Shown here: piece by piece, positions 21,418-32,336 of the stretch | Position numbering within the stretch: position 1 is the first letter of the stretch | Layout: the number at the start of each line of letters is the position of its first letter | DNA from: Oxytricha trifallax | Taxonomy: Eukaryota; Ciliophora; Spirotrichea; Sporadotrichida; Oxytrichidae | NCBI GenBank assembly: GCA_000711775.1 | Contig: ARYC01001912.1 | Location: forward strand, 1-64,000 | Direction: 5' to 3' | DNA length: 64,000 nucleotides | Notes under the pieces: model-generated | What the model was told of the DNA's origin: nothing | Databases searched by the model: none | What the model saw: the letters and a program-made list of their open reading frames with translations, nothing else | Translations under genes and position numbers: made by a program

Positions 21418-22702
21418 TCAGAGTTACGATCTATTTAATCTACCCTAGTCCACAAATTTTTCATTTGTTAATTTATAAAAGTTTTTCACATATTTCTTAT
21501 TGAATTTTAACCTTTCATATTCATCATCCTGGTTCCCTCTATTTTTCGTAAACCATAAATTTTAATTATATAATTATATAAGTGTAATTAAGTAAATTTA
21601 CCTTGATAATTTTTTATATTTCTAGAGCTTATATTAATTTTTGCTAAAATTAGTCAATATTAAATATTTTATGCCTTACATTAAGAAGATTATCGTGAGC
21701 TATTTTGAGATTGAATATTGAATTTTTGACTTCGACTACGATTGGTCAACTGGCTACTCATTACCTTAGGGCTATTTTTTCCATGCATATTTATGGGAAT
21801 TTTATTAGTAAAATTGGCTTATAACTGTGGATATTAATTGAGCATAAATTACTACGAAGGGCTTATGAAGTTATAATTATAGTTTTTTATTTTTCTTCTA
21901 CGCTTCTTTTATCTTTTAGTTGGTAATTAATTACTTTGCAGGGGCAACTATTAACTTTAATTCAAATGAGATGTATAATTATTTGGTATTTAAACTATCC
22001 TTCCATATTCATCGAATGCTAATTTCCCCAAATTAAGCTTTGTTACCGCTGTTTAGGATTTCGTTCTTTAATCTTGTTGAGAGAAAGGTAATCTCAATTC
22101 TTAAGTTAAACGTTATTGGGATAAGAAACTGGTTCTATTGCTTAAAGTATCATCAAATAAATTCGTAGATTTTACTTGATGGTTTTGATTGAGTTTTAGG
22201 GGTGTTACTAAGGGATTAAGAAAATTCTTAGTTGCAGTTTTCGATTCATTTAAGTTTTAATTTGGTCCATGCTGAATTAAATGGTTGTATAGGTTTTAAG
22301 GTTAAATTTAATTTTTCATTTAAGTATGTGATCGATTCTTTGTTAATATTAAAAATAAATTGTCTAAATCTAATTCTTGTCATTGTTGAAATTCAATTGA
22401 GAATTATGAACGCTACCAATTTACAGATTATCCTAACAACTCTCTTCTATATTGCTTATAACATTATTTAACTGACTTTTCATTTAGAATTTTAAGTTAC
22501 TCTAAGTGCTGCTCATTAATTTTGCTTGATTTTATGATGCTTAATTCTTATAATTTGTTGAGTTTACAACCTCTTAAATCTCATTTAATTTGGAATGTTC
22601 ATCAATCTATTGCAATGCTCTAGGTGATGCATTATTAATTGAGTATTAATTCAAGGTTAAATTATTGTTGTTAGGTTGATTCAAATATCCATGCACACTC
22701 AT
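21418..22702 (-). CDS. Gln/Asn/Ser-rich protein, unknown
   Basis: Starts at ATG 22700-22702 (MSVHGYLNQPNNNNLTLN) and stays open with frame changes that fit short introns. Segments in order: SINNASPRALQQIDEHSKLN, MKSQLNNVISNIEESCQDNL, then after a likely intron near 22310-22290 SKTATKNFLNPLVTPLKLNQ, KLNLGKLAFDEYGRIVQIPN, a basic stretch (LPTKRQKKRRRKIK), NSPKVMSSQLTNRSRSQKFN, and finally, after another intron or IES, DDEYERLKFNKKYVKNFYK ending at TGA 21418-21420. Polar and disordered with a short basic patch that could bind nucleic acid or act in nuclear import. No domain recognised. Confidence 0.6.
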
Positions 22703-22790
22703 GGTGTTATCAAAGTTAAAAGAAAGCTCTGTCTGTAAGTTCTATATGCTTTAATTCAAAAAGCTTTTGTTGTCTGTTAATTCACTGTGA

Positions 22791-23183
22791 TCATTAGTCT
22801 ACCTGTGTTTTTTGAAAGCTGTCATTCCTGAGATATGACTTGAAGTAGAGGAGGGTATATTAACCTAAGGGAATTAGAATAAGTTTCTAAAAAAAATGTT
22901 ACATATTTTTAACAAGCAAAAAATACAAAAGGAGCTATGGTTTGGGAATATCTCGGTAACAAATATTTATAACCATCTAAAAATTTCATATGTTTATAGC
23001 ACTTCTTCATGTCATGAATCCATTGCTCGTCATTAATAGGTTCTGAAAAAACTTATATTTTAAAAATTTACCTCCAAACATGAGAGATAAAGATCGTTTG
23101 ATTATTAGAGTCAAAGATCTTTCAATCAGTTAATTATAAACTGTCTCCTGCTATCGAGTTGCAAATCCAGAATATACCGACAT
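22791..23183 (-). CDS. Small conserved-looking protein, unknown
   Basis: Starts at ATG 23181-23183 (MSVYSGFATRQQETVYNQLI). A 29 nt intron (GTAAATTTTT..TTTTTCAG) precedes NDEQWIHDMKKCYKHMKFLD and PRYSQTIAPF; a second, about 40 nt (GTATTTTTTG..TTTTTTTAG), leads to KLIPIPLGQYTLLYFKSYL and TGA 22791-22793. About 110 residues, predicted mostly helical. The opening YSGFATRQQExxY looks like a constrained motif, but I cannot name the family. It lies tail-to-head with the Gln-rich gene downstream and close to the CDGSH gene upstream, all on the same strand. Confidence 0.6.
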
Positions 23184-23354
23184 TAAAATTAACTAAAATT
23201 TATTAATTTTATTTTTCTATCTTATGTTCTTTAGTTATTAACTTTATAAAATGCATGTAAAAGAATAATTACAAATGAATTAAATAGTAAACTAACTAAG
23301 TTCTTTACATGTTTCAATTAATTGCAGAGATTAAAAATTCTATGCTACTATTTT

Positions 23355-24126
23355 TCATGGTTAGTCTCTTTTAGAGGCATTCTCATATCCTGCATCATCG
23401 AAATGTTCTAACTTTTCTTGTTGGTAGACATCCATGAGTCTTTCAGTGCCTCAAATTTATCCCCTCCTAAAATCTTTCTGCAAGTATCTCCATCACAAAA
23501 TGGTTTTTAAGTTGAGAGTTTGCAACCACATAAATGCAATCTATCGCTCTTTTCATCTAAACTGAACTTAACTGGCTTGAATAATGAACCTTGATGAGTT
23601 GAATCGCAAAATGGCTGTAAAATAAGTATAAACATAATAATTATTAACATACTTGATTTAGGGATTGGCCACATGAGCACCAATAGTAATTCTTAGCTCC
23701 CAATAAAGGCTTTTCTACTTCATAGGGCCCGATTCTTGGTGAGACTGGGAAAGGTTCTTCACCCTTTTCAAGTCCTCTTTTGAAGATATTCTTTTCAAAC
23801 TTCTAAATACTAACCCTCGAGTTATTTAGGAGATCTGGATGTATGTGTCTTTCCAAATTAGTGTTCTTTTCTTTAATTGTCTCTCTTACTCTCTTGTATT
23901 TTGTGTACATATTACCCTCTCCAGATCTATCAAGCTGCCTGATTTCATCTTTAATATCTCCTAGTGCTTCAGCTTACTATTCTGCCTTCGATTTCTTATG
24001 ATATTTAGTTGGCTCTTATTTGGCTTCTGCGACTTCCTCCTCTTATTTTTACTCAGCAACTTTTTCAAATTTTTTCTCTTCCTCCTTTTTCTCTTTCTTA
24101 CCGAATATGCTGCTAAAGATAGACAT
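23355..24126 (-). CDS. CISD3: CDGSH iron-sulfur domain protein (CISD3-like, two domains)
   Basis: Redox-active 2Fe-2S protein of the mitoNEET family. From ATG 24124-24126 (MSIFSSIFGKKEKEEEEKK) a charged N-terminal region precedes two CDGSH domains: KNYYWCSCGQSLNQPFCDST, then, after an intron near 23600-23650 (GTATGTTAAT..TTTTACAG), LHLCGCKLSTQKPFCDGDTC. Each has the CxCx..Cx..H/D cluster ligands, though the second has Asp-Gly-Asp-Thr where His is expected (CDGDTC). Two domains in one chain is the CISD3 arrangement, usually mitochondrial. The C-terminal 25 residues are uncertain: frame 1 gives SWMSTNKKSQ, whereas a shifted frame gives KLEHFDDAGYENASKRDQP then TGA at 23355-23357; the latter looks more natural. 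Confidence 0.85.
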
Positions 24127-24340
24127 GCTTCTCTATTGTTGATTTATAAGTTAAAGCATGACAGGGTTTTGGACTTAAACTTAGAGAGTGGGTTAAGCGG
24201 ACCTCAAACACTTTTGCAACAGTGATCTCTATAGCATATTCATCATCATTTTTTAATTAATAATTAATTGTTATAACCATTAGTTAAATTTAATTATATG
24301 ATTAACAATTTTAAAGTTTCAAAATTATATAAGTTAAATA
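24127..24340. promoter_or_regulatory. Divergent intergenic region
   Basis: About 210 AT-rich bases between the divergent starts of the CDGSH and RING genes; presumably holds both promoters. No defined motif seen. Confidence 0.3.
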
Positions 24341-26317
24341 ATGGGAAGTTTGATATCAACTGTGTAAAACTCTGAAATTCCAGAACCTAATCTCAAAATT
24401 ATTTAAAGTATGCAGAAATTAAAACGAGTTAACTTTTTTGTGCTGATGTTTGAAATTAATTCATTTATATAGTGCCGATTGGAAAGATAAGAATACTGCA
24501 CAAAGGTTTTTAAATGCTCTGTGATTCATTTGCTATAAATTAAAAAGAATTTGAATAAATATTTGCTTTAGATGAAGCTGTATTTGCATTATGGGATACT
24601 GATAGTAATGGTATGATTTTTTATTTTTCTTTCTAAATATCACCTTAGGATTGATTGATTTTTAGTATATTCTAATCTTTATTAATGTATAATAATGTAA
24701 TTAAAAGGGAGCTAGAAAACATGCAGTTCATTTATCAATATCTTCTGCAAATCAGTTACGAAAACTTGGCGATAAATTTATGTAGGATTATCCTCTTGTA
24801 AATCTTAAAAAATCCTAAAACGCAAAGATTAAACACAAAACTCTAAAATTTAACGACACTATAAATGATACAAAAAAGACATTACTTAACACAAATACAT
24901 TGAACGATTCATGTAGCACTGTCCAGCTTAAAGAATGCTTAATTTGTATGAGTTCAATATCAGATGCAGTGATCATGCCTTGTGGTCATGGAGGTGTTTG
25001 TTACGAATGTGCTTAATAAATATTGCAAAAAGGTGTTGATAAACTAAAACCAAGTCGTTACTTTTTATTTTAAATTTTTCTAATTATTTTAGCTAGAAAT
25101 GTCATTTGTGCAGAGAATATATCGAACAAGTTTTGAAAATAGATGTAAATACAATTTTCAAAGATTACATAAGAGTGATTGAGTCATCTCAAGTTGCTTA
25201 TAAAGGTCAGACCTTAAGCATAAACAACAATCATAATATTAACTTGAACTCCAGTAATGCTGATATTAATTCAAGGAGAATTAGAAACGCTTTATCTAAT
25301 AGAGTAGATCCTAGTTTCATAAATCAATCGCACAGAACTCATAATTAATAAGTAATCCAGAGCTAGAGGAATTTACAGATCCAAAATAACAATTTTAACA
25401 CAAGTATGGATTAAATAAACCATATGGAAAATAGTAATGATTCAAATTTGCAGATTAATGAAGGCGATTTAGAGCCAGAAGATATGGACATTATTATCGA
25501 AAAATTCAATGAGCAATACGAAATCTTAAATCCCTTAATGATTTTGCAAAATTCTTTGAATAGCTATTAAGGATCAATGATTAACTTGAATAAGTCTTTT
25601 TCAGTGAGGCAAAGTATGAATTTTAGAGTATCCATATAAAGTTAACAGCATTTAAACGCCCTTGACTTGAATTATAAAGCAACTGATATAAATAATAACA
25701 ATAATGATAACGAGGAAATGTGTTTTGATGATCCGAAGGATGTTTACTTTGGAAGAGATCCTTCGCTGTAAAATATAAATTAAAGCTAAAATAGATATCA
25801 ACTTAGTCACAATAAGTAAGGTTCTAACAACTTAAATCAGCAACTCTAAAATTAACTCATTTAAAAGAAAATCATTGTTCAAGAAACTGAGTAATATAAA
25901 TCTCAAAATTCTCAGAAATCACGCAAAGGGCGAAATAATATGCTAGCCAAAGTTATAGAAAACGTGAGTCAAACATTAGATTCTTAAACGAATAATGATT
26001 TCACAAGAAATCTTAATTTGAATTAGAACTAAATGGATAAAAAAATATTCTAAACGGATTAAAATGATTCAAAGAATCGAAAGAGATATATTGCTTAAAA
26101 CAGGGAAGATTTTGAATCTTACCAGCCTGAAGATGAAGAAAATGCATCATCTTAAATTTTTTCATAAAAATAATAAAAATAGAACCAACATTATTATAAT
26201 TAAATAGGAAGCGATTAGTAGCCCTAAATTGATTTGATGAGCGCACTTAGTGATGATATGAGAAACTCAAATATTTCTAAAAAGTTAAAGCAAAAGGGAA
26301 AAACAAAGCAGTAGTGA
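24341..26317 (+). CDS. RING-finger E3 ligase-like protein with EF-hand-like motif
   Basis: Starts at ATG 24341; MGSLIST is a plausible N-myristoylation signal. An EF-hand-like loop DTDSNGLIDF lies near residue 75, split by a 38 nt intron (GTATGATTTT..CACCTTAG). The RING (C3HC4) begins ECLICMSSISDAVIMPCGHG, continues VCYECAQQILQKG, and after another intron at about 25050-25090 ends KCHLCREYIEQVL, giving the Cys/His ligands in canonical order. The C-terminal 400 residues are Asn/Gln-rich, with acidic stretch EGDLEPEDMDIIIEKFNEQY and a lysine tail KKLKQKGKTKQQ before TGA 26315-26317. Likely membrane-tethered ubiquitin ligase; substrate unknown. The EF-hand is single and could be non-functional. 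Confidence 0.82.
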
Positions 26318-26526
26318 ATAGCTAAAATTTTTCTTTTAACTTTTAATTTCATAAGTCGAATAACAGTATTTAAACAATAAAAATTTATTTAAATTATTTT
26401 ATAATACAATAATTCATCTTAATTTCATCAAAATTTGAATGCCAATTAACTCATTTTATTACTTAGACATCAATCAATTGCATGCATAAGAGTGCATTTG
26501 AAATAAATTATTACATATTTTCTGAT

Positions 26527-28494
26527 ATGGAAAAATTAGAGAAACAAACTTGCAAAATTCACTAGGGCCAACCCTTACTCCTTTTTTGCGCTGATGAAAA
26601 GCAAAAGCTTTGTTTGAAATGCGTTGCTTAGCATGCAGGCCACAACATTAGTGACTTTGAAGATGTGTGCTAGGCCATCATAATGCCAAAAATTACAAAC
26701 AAAAAATCAGTATTATCAATTTAACTTATAAACAATGATCAGGAATACGACTATACTTAAAGGAAATTATAAATTCAATGTTGTGATTTTGGCTTTTATA
26801 TAGGCATATGAATATTATCAATATCTAAACCTATAAATTTTTAAGATAAAATTATCTCTTATAAGAATCATACTTTACTAGAGAAACTATAGCATATCTG
26901 CAAAGATCATTAATAAGAGTTTGTAACATAGAAAGAAAAGTTTTAGGTAGTTCTGAAAACTGCAGAGTGTTATTGGGCATTTTAAACAAAAAAGGCATAA
27001 GAAAGAATTACGTTTACGATTTTTATATGTTAATTTTTTATATCAAAAAAGAATTTCAGAACAAGAAGAAGCTTTCATGAATCAACTCAATAAAATATCC
27101 GAATAGACTAATAAATTTAAATTGCTTAATGAACCTTTAGACAATTTAATAGATTTGAATTCCGCAGGAAAATATGAGGAAGTGATAAACCTTTTCTATG
27201 CAAACTAAAATGAAGAAGAAATGAACGTGCAAGTTAAAAATCAAATTAAAGAAGCACTTTCGACTTAAATAACTGCTAAAGATAAAATAAAAGAGATAGA
27301 ATCATTGTTTCATGAGTTATAAAGTAGAGACTACACAAAGCTGGAAGAAAATATAATATAAGTTATCGAAGATATGATAAAAGTAAAGGCAAAGAAACCA
27401 ATTGATGACTTAAGACACAACATGCCAGAAACATTTTTTATTGACGAGAAGAAGCACATTTTCAAATACTACGACTACAGCAAGAGCCAGATTGAGGTTA
27501 AATAGATTGCCAGTGACTAGATTAAGCTTCCTATGTTTACGGGAGTCGGTAGAGTAGCTAAGAGAATCTATATATTTGGAGGCAAGGATATACAAACCAA
27601 AGAAATCACAAATAAAGCCTTTGAGCTAATATAAGACAATTAGGAATTGCTTCAAATTTAGCCTATTAATCAAATGATTAAGAATAGGTCGAGATCAGTT
27701 ATAGCATCATTCGATTAAATGAATGGAAAGTTTAGCTAATTCTTGATTATAGTAGGTGGCTCTGATGAATTTTAGTCTTTAAATTAATGTGAACTATACT
27801 ATCCAGAAACTGACACCTACTATTCCTTTCCAAATTTGAATAAAGCTAGAGAAAATGCTTCAGTTTGTATAATGAATAATTTCAGAGGTACTGGAAAGCA
27901 ATATCTCTATTGCTTCGGTGGTTTCGATAAAAAAGCTATAGATTAGATAGAGAGGGTAGAGATTGAATTTGACTAGACTAGAAAACACCCATTGACTAAT
28001 AACAAATGGGAGCTTGTCAAGTAGGCAACTCTGCATCATAGTGTGGAGTGCTGCGGCAGTTTTTAATTAAGCGAAAATGAAATAGTTATATTCGGAGGTT
28101 TTTAAAAAGGTGAGGATGAAAATACTTAGTTAAACTCAAAAGGTTTTTTGTTTTAAAAATTTTAATTTGAAAGTTGTTTTAGTTGTGTACAGTGTGGACA
28201 CTTAATCATTCTTAGGAATCAAATCCAGACTTAAATTCACAGATTGTTTTGCCTTACCTCCTGTAGTAAAATATTCTCAACCCGAAATTAATGAAATAAC
28301 TCCTTAAAATGAGGATTAAGATCATAAGTAAGTCCAAAATAAACACCTATATGCATACTCTATCTATGGAAATCTTCATTGTATCCTTATTATTATTATT
28401 ATTTAATTATACTTTTTGTATGGATTTTGAAACATTCGAGTGGAAAGTCATTACTGAAAATTCAGCTGAAAATGTTAAACAACCTCAAAACTGA
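26527..28494 (+). CDS. B-box zinc finger, coiled-coil and kelch-repeat protein
   Basis: Starts at ATG 26527 with a B-box: CKIHQGQPLLLFCADEKQ, LCLKCVAQHAGHN (Cys/His ligands present, no RING in front). A helical coiled-coil region follows (QICKDHQQEF; SEQEEAFMNQLNKI; KDKIKEIESLFHELQ), then a beta-propeller of kelch repeats: GVGRVAKRIYIFGGKD, FSQFLIIVGGSDEFQSLNQC, KQYLYCFGGFDKKAIDQIER and NEIVIFGGFQKGEDENTQ, each with the GG doublet. Introns lie near 26780-26825 and 27010-27050 and around 28140-28215. Near the end NKHLYAYSIYGNLHC is joined to MDFETFEWKVITEN only by removing an IES with pointer TTGTAT. It ends at TGA 28492-28494. TRIM-like without a RING, probably a scaffold or Cullin-type adaptor; function inferred only. 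Confidence 0.8.
28379..28421. other. 37 bp IES in the kelch gene, pointer TTGTAT
   Basis: TTGTAT occurs at 28379-28384 and 28416-28421. Removing 37 bp restores GNLHCMDFETFEWKVI, a normal kelch blade; no AG is placed to allow splicing. Confidence 0.75.
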
Positions 28495-28701
28495 GTTCAA
28501 ACGTAATTTTAATATTTAAAGTACATAACATAACATTTCTTTAAAATTCTTCTAAAATTTCATATTCCACTATCATTTATAGAAAATCAGGTAAAAGAAT
28601 GTCTTTAATGTTAATGTATTCATAATTAATATTTTTAAGAGCGATAAATATATAGATATACTTAAATAGTTAACTATAATTTTATATGTATCTGCTCTAA
28701 T

Positions 28702-31085
28702 TCATCTTTTCTTGAGTGAAGATCCTGGCTTTGAGGATGTGCCACTTGGAGTGGAAGCCTTTTTAGTAGCACCACTTGAAGTGAGTGAAGAAGAAACTGT
28801 CAACGAAGATTAAATCTTCTGCTCTTCTTTCGGCTTGTTTTCTGATTTATTGTTCTTTTGAAGCTTCAAATTTAACCCAATAGAAGAGCTAGCTGTTGAT
28901 GAAGCATTAGATTTCCTCTCTATCTTGGAGCTGCTGTTAACCTAAGAAAGTATTAATTATGGGCTATAAATTTTAACTTACTCTATTATCTTTTAAAGCC
29001 CCACTAAACGATGAAACTCCTAGGAATGAACCTCCTGAAGTACTTATCGATCCCATTTTTCTCATGTAATCATCTCTCATTTATCTTATCATACCTTCCA
29101 TCTCTTTTTTCTTTACAGAGTCTTTCTCTTCTCTTTCTTGTTAATTGATTCTTTATTCATTTTCAATTAACTCTGGATCTATAACATGTATGTAATTCAT
29201 TATAGTATCAAGATATGGTTCATCTTAGAATAATGCCAATTTCTCTTCAATAATACTTTATAATTCTCTCCCCTATGATTTGGCTTCATATCTCTCGCTT
29301 ATAAATTTCAAAGTAGATTCTAAACGATCTTGATTCTTAAAGTCATCTAGTTTCATTCTCACTAGGGAAGATATGCGGACAAACTGTATTAGAAGCTAGA
29401 TCGTGACCTCATCCTTGAACTTAAAATAAGGTTCTAGAAAAATTTGCTTGAAGTATGCTTTTGAAATTAAGGGCAATACTTTCTCTAGAAAGATGAGAAA
29501 TATCAAACGATTTTAATAGCTATCATAACATAAAAACGTCAGAATTAATAAATGGAACTAAATTTTAGAAGTAGCAAAATCTTTAATCATTGTCTCTTAA
29601 ATCGATATTTTTTGAGTAATAACATTCCACCCCCATAAAGATTCCCTAATTAAAATTTAAAATTTACATACTCGAAAAATTAAATACCTAAAAATAACTT
29701 ACACAAATCATGTTTTAATTAGTTTTTAAAGTTATTTCATTTTTTTAAATATAAATTTGTATAATATCGAGAAAAATTGAATTATATCATCAATCTTAAA
29801 GTTATATATACTGGATTTGATAGGCTGAGTGGATATTCTAAGAAAATTATTTGGAAGTTTCCCAATCACATTTGCCATAGACTATACTATGAATTGTTTC
29901 ACTGGAGTAGGAGTATAATCTTATTTAAGACCCTTCAGGCATATTGGAAATATCTCAAGGTTTGCTTCATCTCTGTCAATAAACTCAAAGAGTTTTTGCA
30001 AAAAATCGTAGTAATTTATTAAGTATCTCCAATTATCAGAGATCTTCTTTTAAAAATTGCTCGACAATACAGGTTTCCTAATTTTATCATTGAAAATTTT
30101 GAGCAAAGTTTTGTCAAGGTTCTTTTAATTATTTTGGAATAACCTAAATACTTCCTATGCATTTATTACTACAGCATTAAGAACTTCTTTCTCCTTGCTT
30201 TTTAAAAGTGCACCATAAATTTCTAATATCTCTGATTTTATCTGCATAGTATTTTCTATTATATTCTCTGGCATTAATAAAATACTCATTATTAATACAT
30301 GAAAGTTTTTAGCAAGTTGCCCTTTAAGTTAAATGTCTTCGCAGGATAGGACCTCTTTAATAAACGATTGGTATAAAGGCAAGTAGAAATTTTTAATCAA
30401 AATTGGACTATTTTCATAAACTTCTGAAATACTTTTAATTGATTAAGCCAATATTAATTTACCAGAGTCATTTGAAAGATTGTATTTTAAGTTCTCATAA
30501 TACAATGCTATAAGTTCATCATCTTGATTGTTTTAAATTGCGGAAATTATATCATTAAGATTTTAATAGACGATTATTTTGATATCGTCTCCAGACATTT
30601 CGTTTAATGTTTCAGAGAGAATTTTCTTAACAATACGAATGTTTTAATCATCATTTTTGAATTGTGATGGGAATATTTTCTTCAAAAATTTTGCATAAGT
30701 TTTGAAAGCTACGATCTTGACTTCTTATATATATTGGTATGATAGAGATATGAGAAATAGGTAAGTTTACTATAATTATATTAGTAAATGCTTAGCAACA
30801 AAACTAATTAATTATTTCTTATTCCTCATCATCAACTAATTCTACGAGTTCTTAATATACAACATTTTGAGTAATTTACATTCCCAGATATGTGCATATT
30901 TTAGCCAAATTTGCGCACATTTCTTTTCTTACTTCCCAATTGAAATCTTGACACATAGCTTTGATTCTGGGCAAGCATTTTGAAACATATGTGTCTTTCG
31001 AGCGTAAACTGTTGTGTTTTGCGATGTAACCCAGAAAGTAGGGTGATGACATCCTCACTTATATAGGGGACTGCATATCTGTCAT
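28702..31085 (-). CDS. PPP4R4: HEAT-repeat protein, PP4 regulatory subunit 4-like
   Basis: Likely scaffold subunit of protein phosphatase 4. It starts at ATG 31083-31085; the first visible repeats, SKCLPRIKAMCQDFNWEVRK and EMCANLAKICTYLG, match human PPP4R4 VLCQDVEYEVRACMCRQL. Further HEAT helices include LILAQSIKSISEVYENS, QSFIKEVLSCEDIQLKGQLA, YYDFLQKLFEFIDRDEAN, TTFIVQSMANVIGKL-like blocks and KFKDEVTIQLLIQFVRISSL. The C-terminal region is charged, then Ser/Lys-rich (SKPGSSLKKR), ending at TGA 28702-28704. A short intron GTAAGTTAAAATT.. lies near 28940-28985, and another break near 29610-29760 joins to ESLWGWNVITQKISIQ. The family match rests on one block plus overall HEAT architecture; another HEAT scaffold is possible. 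Confidence 0.65.
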
Positions 31086-31244
31086 TTTTATTATAATGTC
31101 AATTAGGGAAAAATAAAAGAAATTAATATTAACATTAAACAAGCAACGATAACTTCATAAAATATGAAGTTGTTTCAATCAAAAATATTCCGATATATAC
31201 ATTATAATTTTAAGTTTATATTTGTCTAGAATGTTAATTTTTAC

Positions 31245-32095
31245 TCAATAAACAATTATAGAATGCTCTACATTATATTTAAACTTAATTAGGTCTATAG
31301 GGGAAAATTTAAACAGCATTTTAAATTTGTGTTACTTTGCATCGAATTCTTTATTTTTTATCATAAAAACTATAATTACAATCTCCTTTTTGATAAAAAT
31401 TCCTATGGAATGCAATCTTTTTCTTGTTTATCTTAATAAGCTGAATCTTATTAAATTTGAGTGATCTTGGGTAGTACCAAAGCATAAACCTAGATCCACT
31501 ATCTCAATACTTCTTTACTCCACTACTTCAGCATTTACTAAGTCGCCTTTACTAATTCAACATAAAATTGCTTATCTAGGATCTACACAGCATGTTAAAT
31601 CTTTATATCCGCCCAAAATAAGCAAAACGAATTTAATATAAATGATTCTCCAAGTATCTTACATCTTTTTGCAAAAGCTAATTGAAAGCATGCCCTGCTA
31701 AGACTTGAATCTCCTCAGTCCAAGAATTCAGACCTTTCTAAATCTTAATAAAACAATTAATTTTACCAATAATAATGGAATGATTTATAAAAATTCGATA
31801 AAGCATTATACTAATTTTATGTATGTGAATTAATTATATTGCTGCATTGTAATGTCATTCCTGAAAATGCTTATGGCATTGATAAAAACATAGGACTATT
31901 ATATCAAATTCTTTTTCGTTATAAGTAACTTAATTCTTGCCTCTTCAGTTAAGTCCTCTTCTATGGCTAATTTTCTAATTTCTTCTTTTGGCTAAATAAA
32001 GATTAGAAAAGTGAAAAAGGGTATACTATTTAAGGTAAATTAAACTCATTTATTTCATCGTCTTTGAGAGGCACTTTAGATTTAAGGGAATTCAT
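31245..32095 (-). CDS. Hypothetical protein, unknown
   Basis: Starts at ATG 32093-32095 (MNSLKSKVPLKDDEINEFN); after an intron with TTTATTTAG acceptor near 31993 it continues PKEEIRKLAIEEDLTEEARI, then QQSYVFINAISIFRNDITM. After a further AT-rich break near 31750-31850 come GLNSWTEEIQVLAGHAFNQL and QKDVRYLENHLYQIRFAYFG, then a frame change to SIEIVDLGLCFGTTQDHSNL and SLLRQTRKRLHSIGIFIKK. The last part before TGA 31245-31247 is AT-rich and may be over-extended. Length about 200 to 230 residues; no family recognised. Confidence 0.55.
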
Positions 32096-32336
32096 TTTTG
32101 CAATAATTATTTTATATCAAAAACTTCCCAATTAAATTAATTTTATGTCTATAATCTTGCCGCATTAATAATAAATCGGACTTTATGCTGATGAATAAGG
32201 CTTAATGACTATAAAGAAAGTTTAATAACCCCATTATTGTTTAAATATTCAAATCTGATGAATTATAGTTAAGAATTTCTTGAGCAAATGTAAAATTAAT
32301 CATTAGATAATCATTATTTGTACATTAATTAATAAA

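Noticed and set aside
22232..22471. Forward 79-codon ORF
   Set aside because: Antisense shadow of the Gln/Asn-rich reverse gene at 21418-22702.
29777..30022. Forward 81-codon ORF
   Set aside because: Antisense shadow of the HEAT-repeat gene, whose reverse reading here (YYDFLQKLFEFIDRDEAN) is protein-like.
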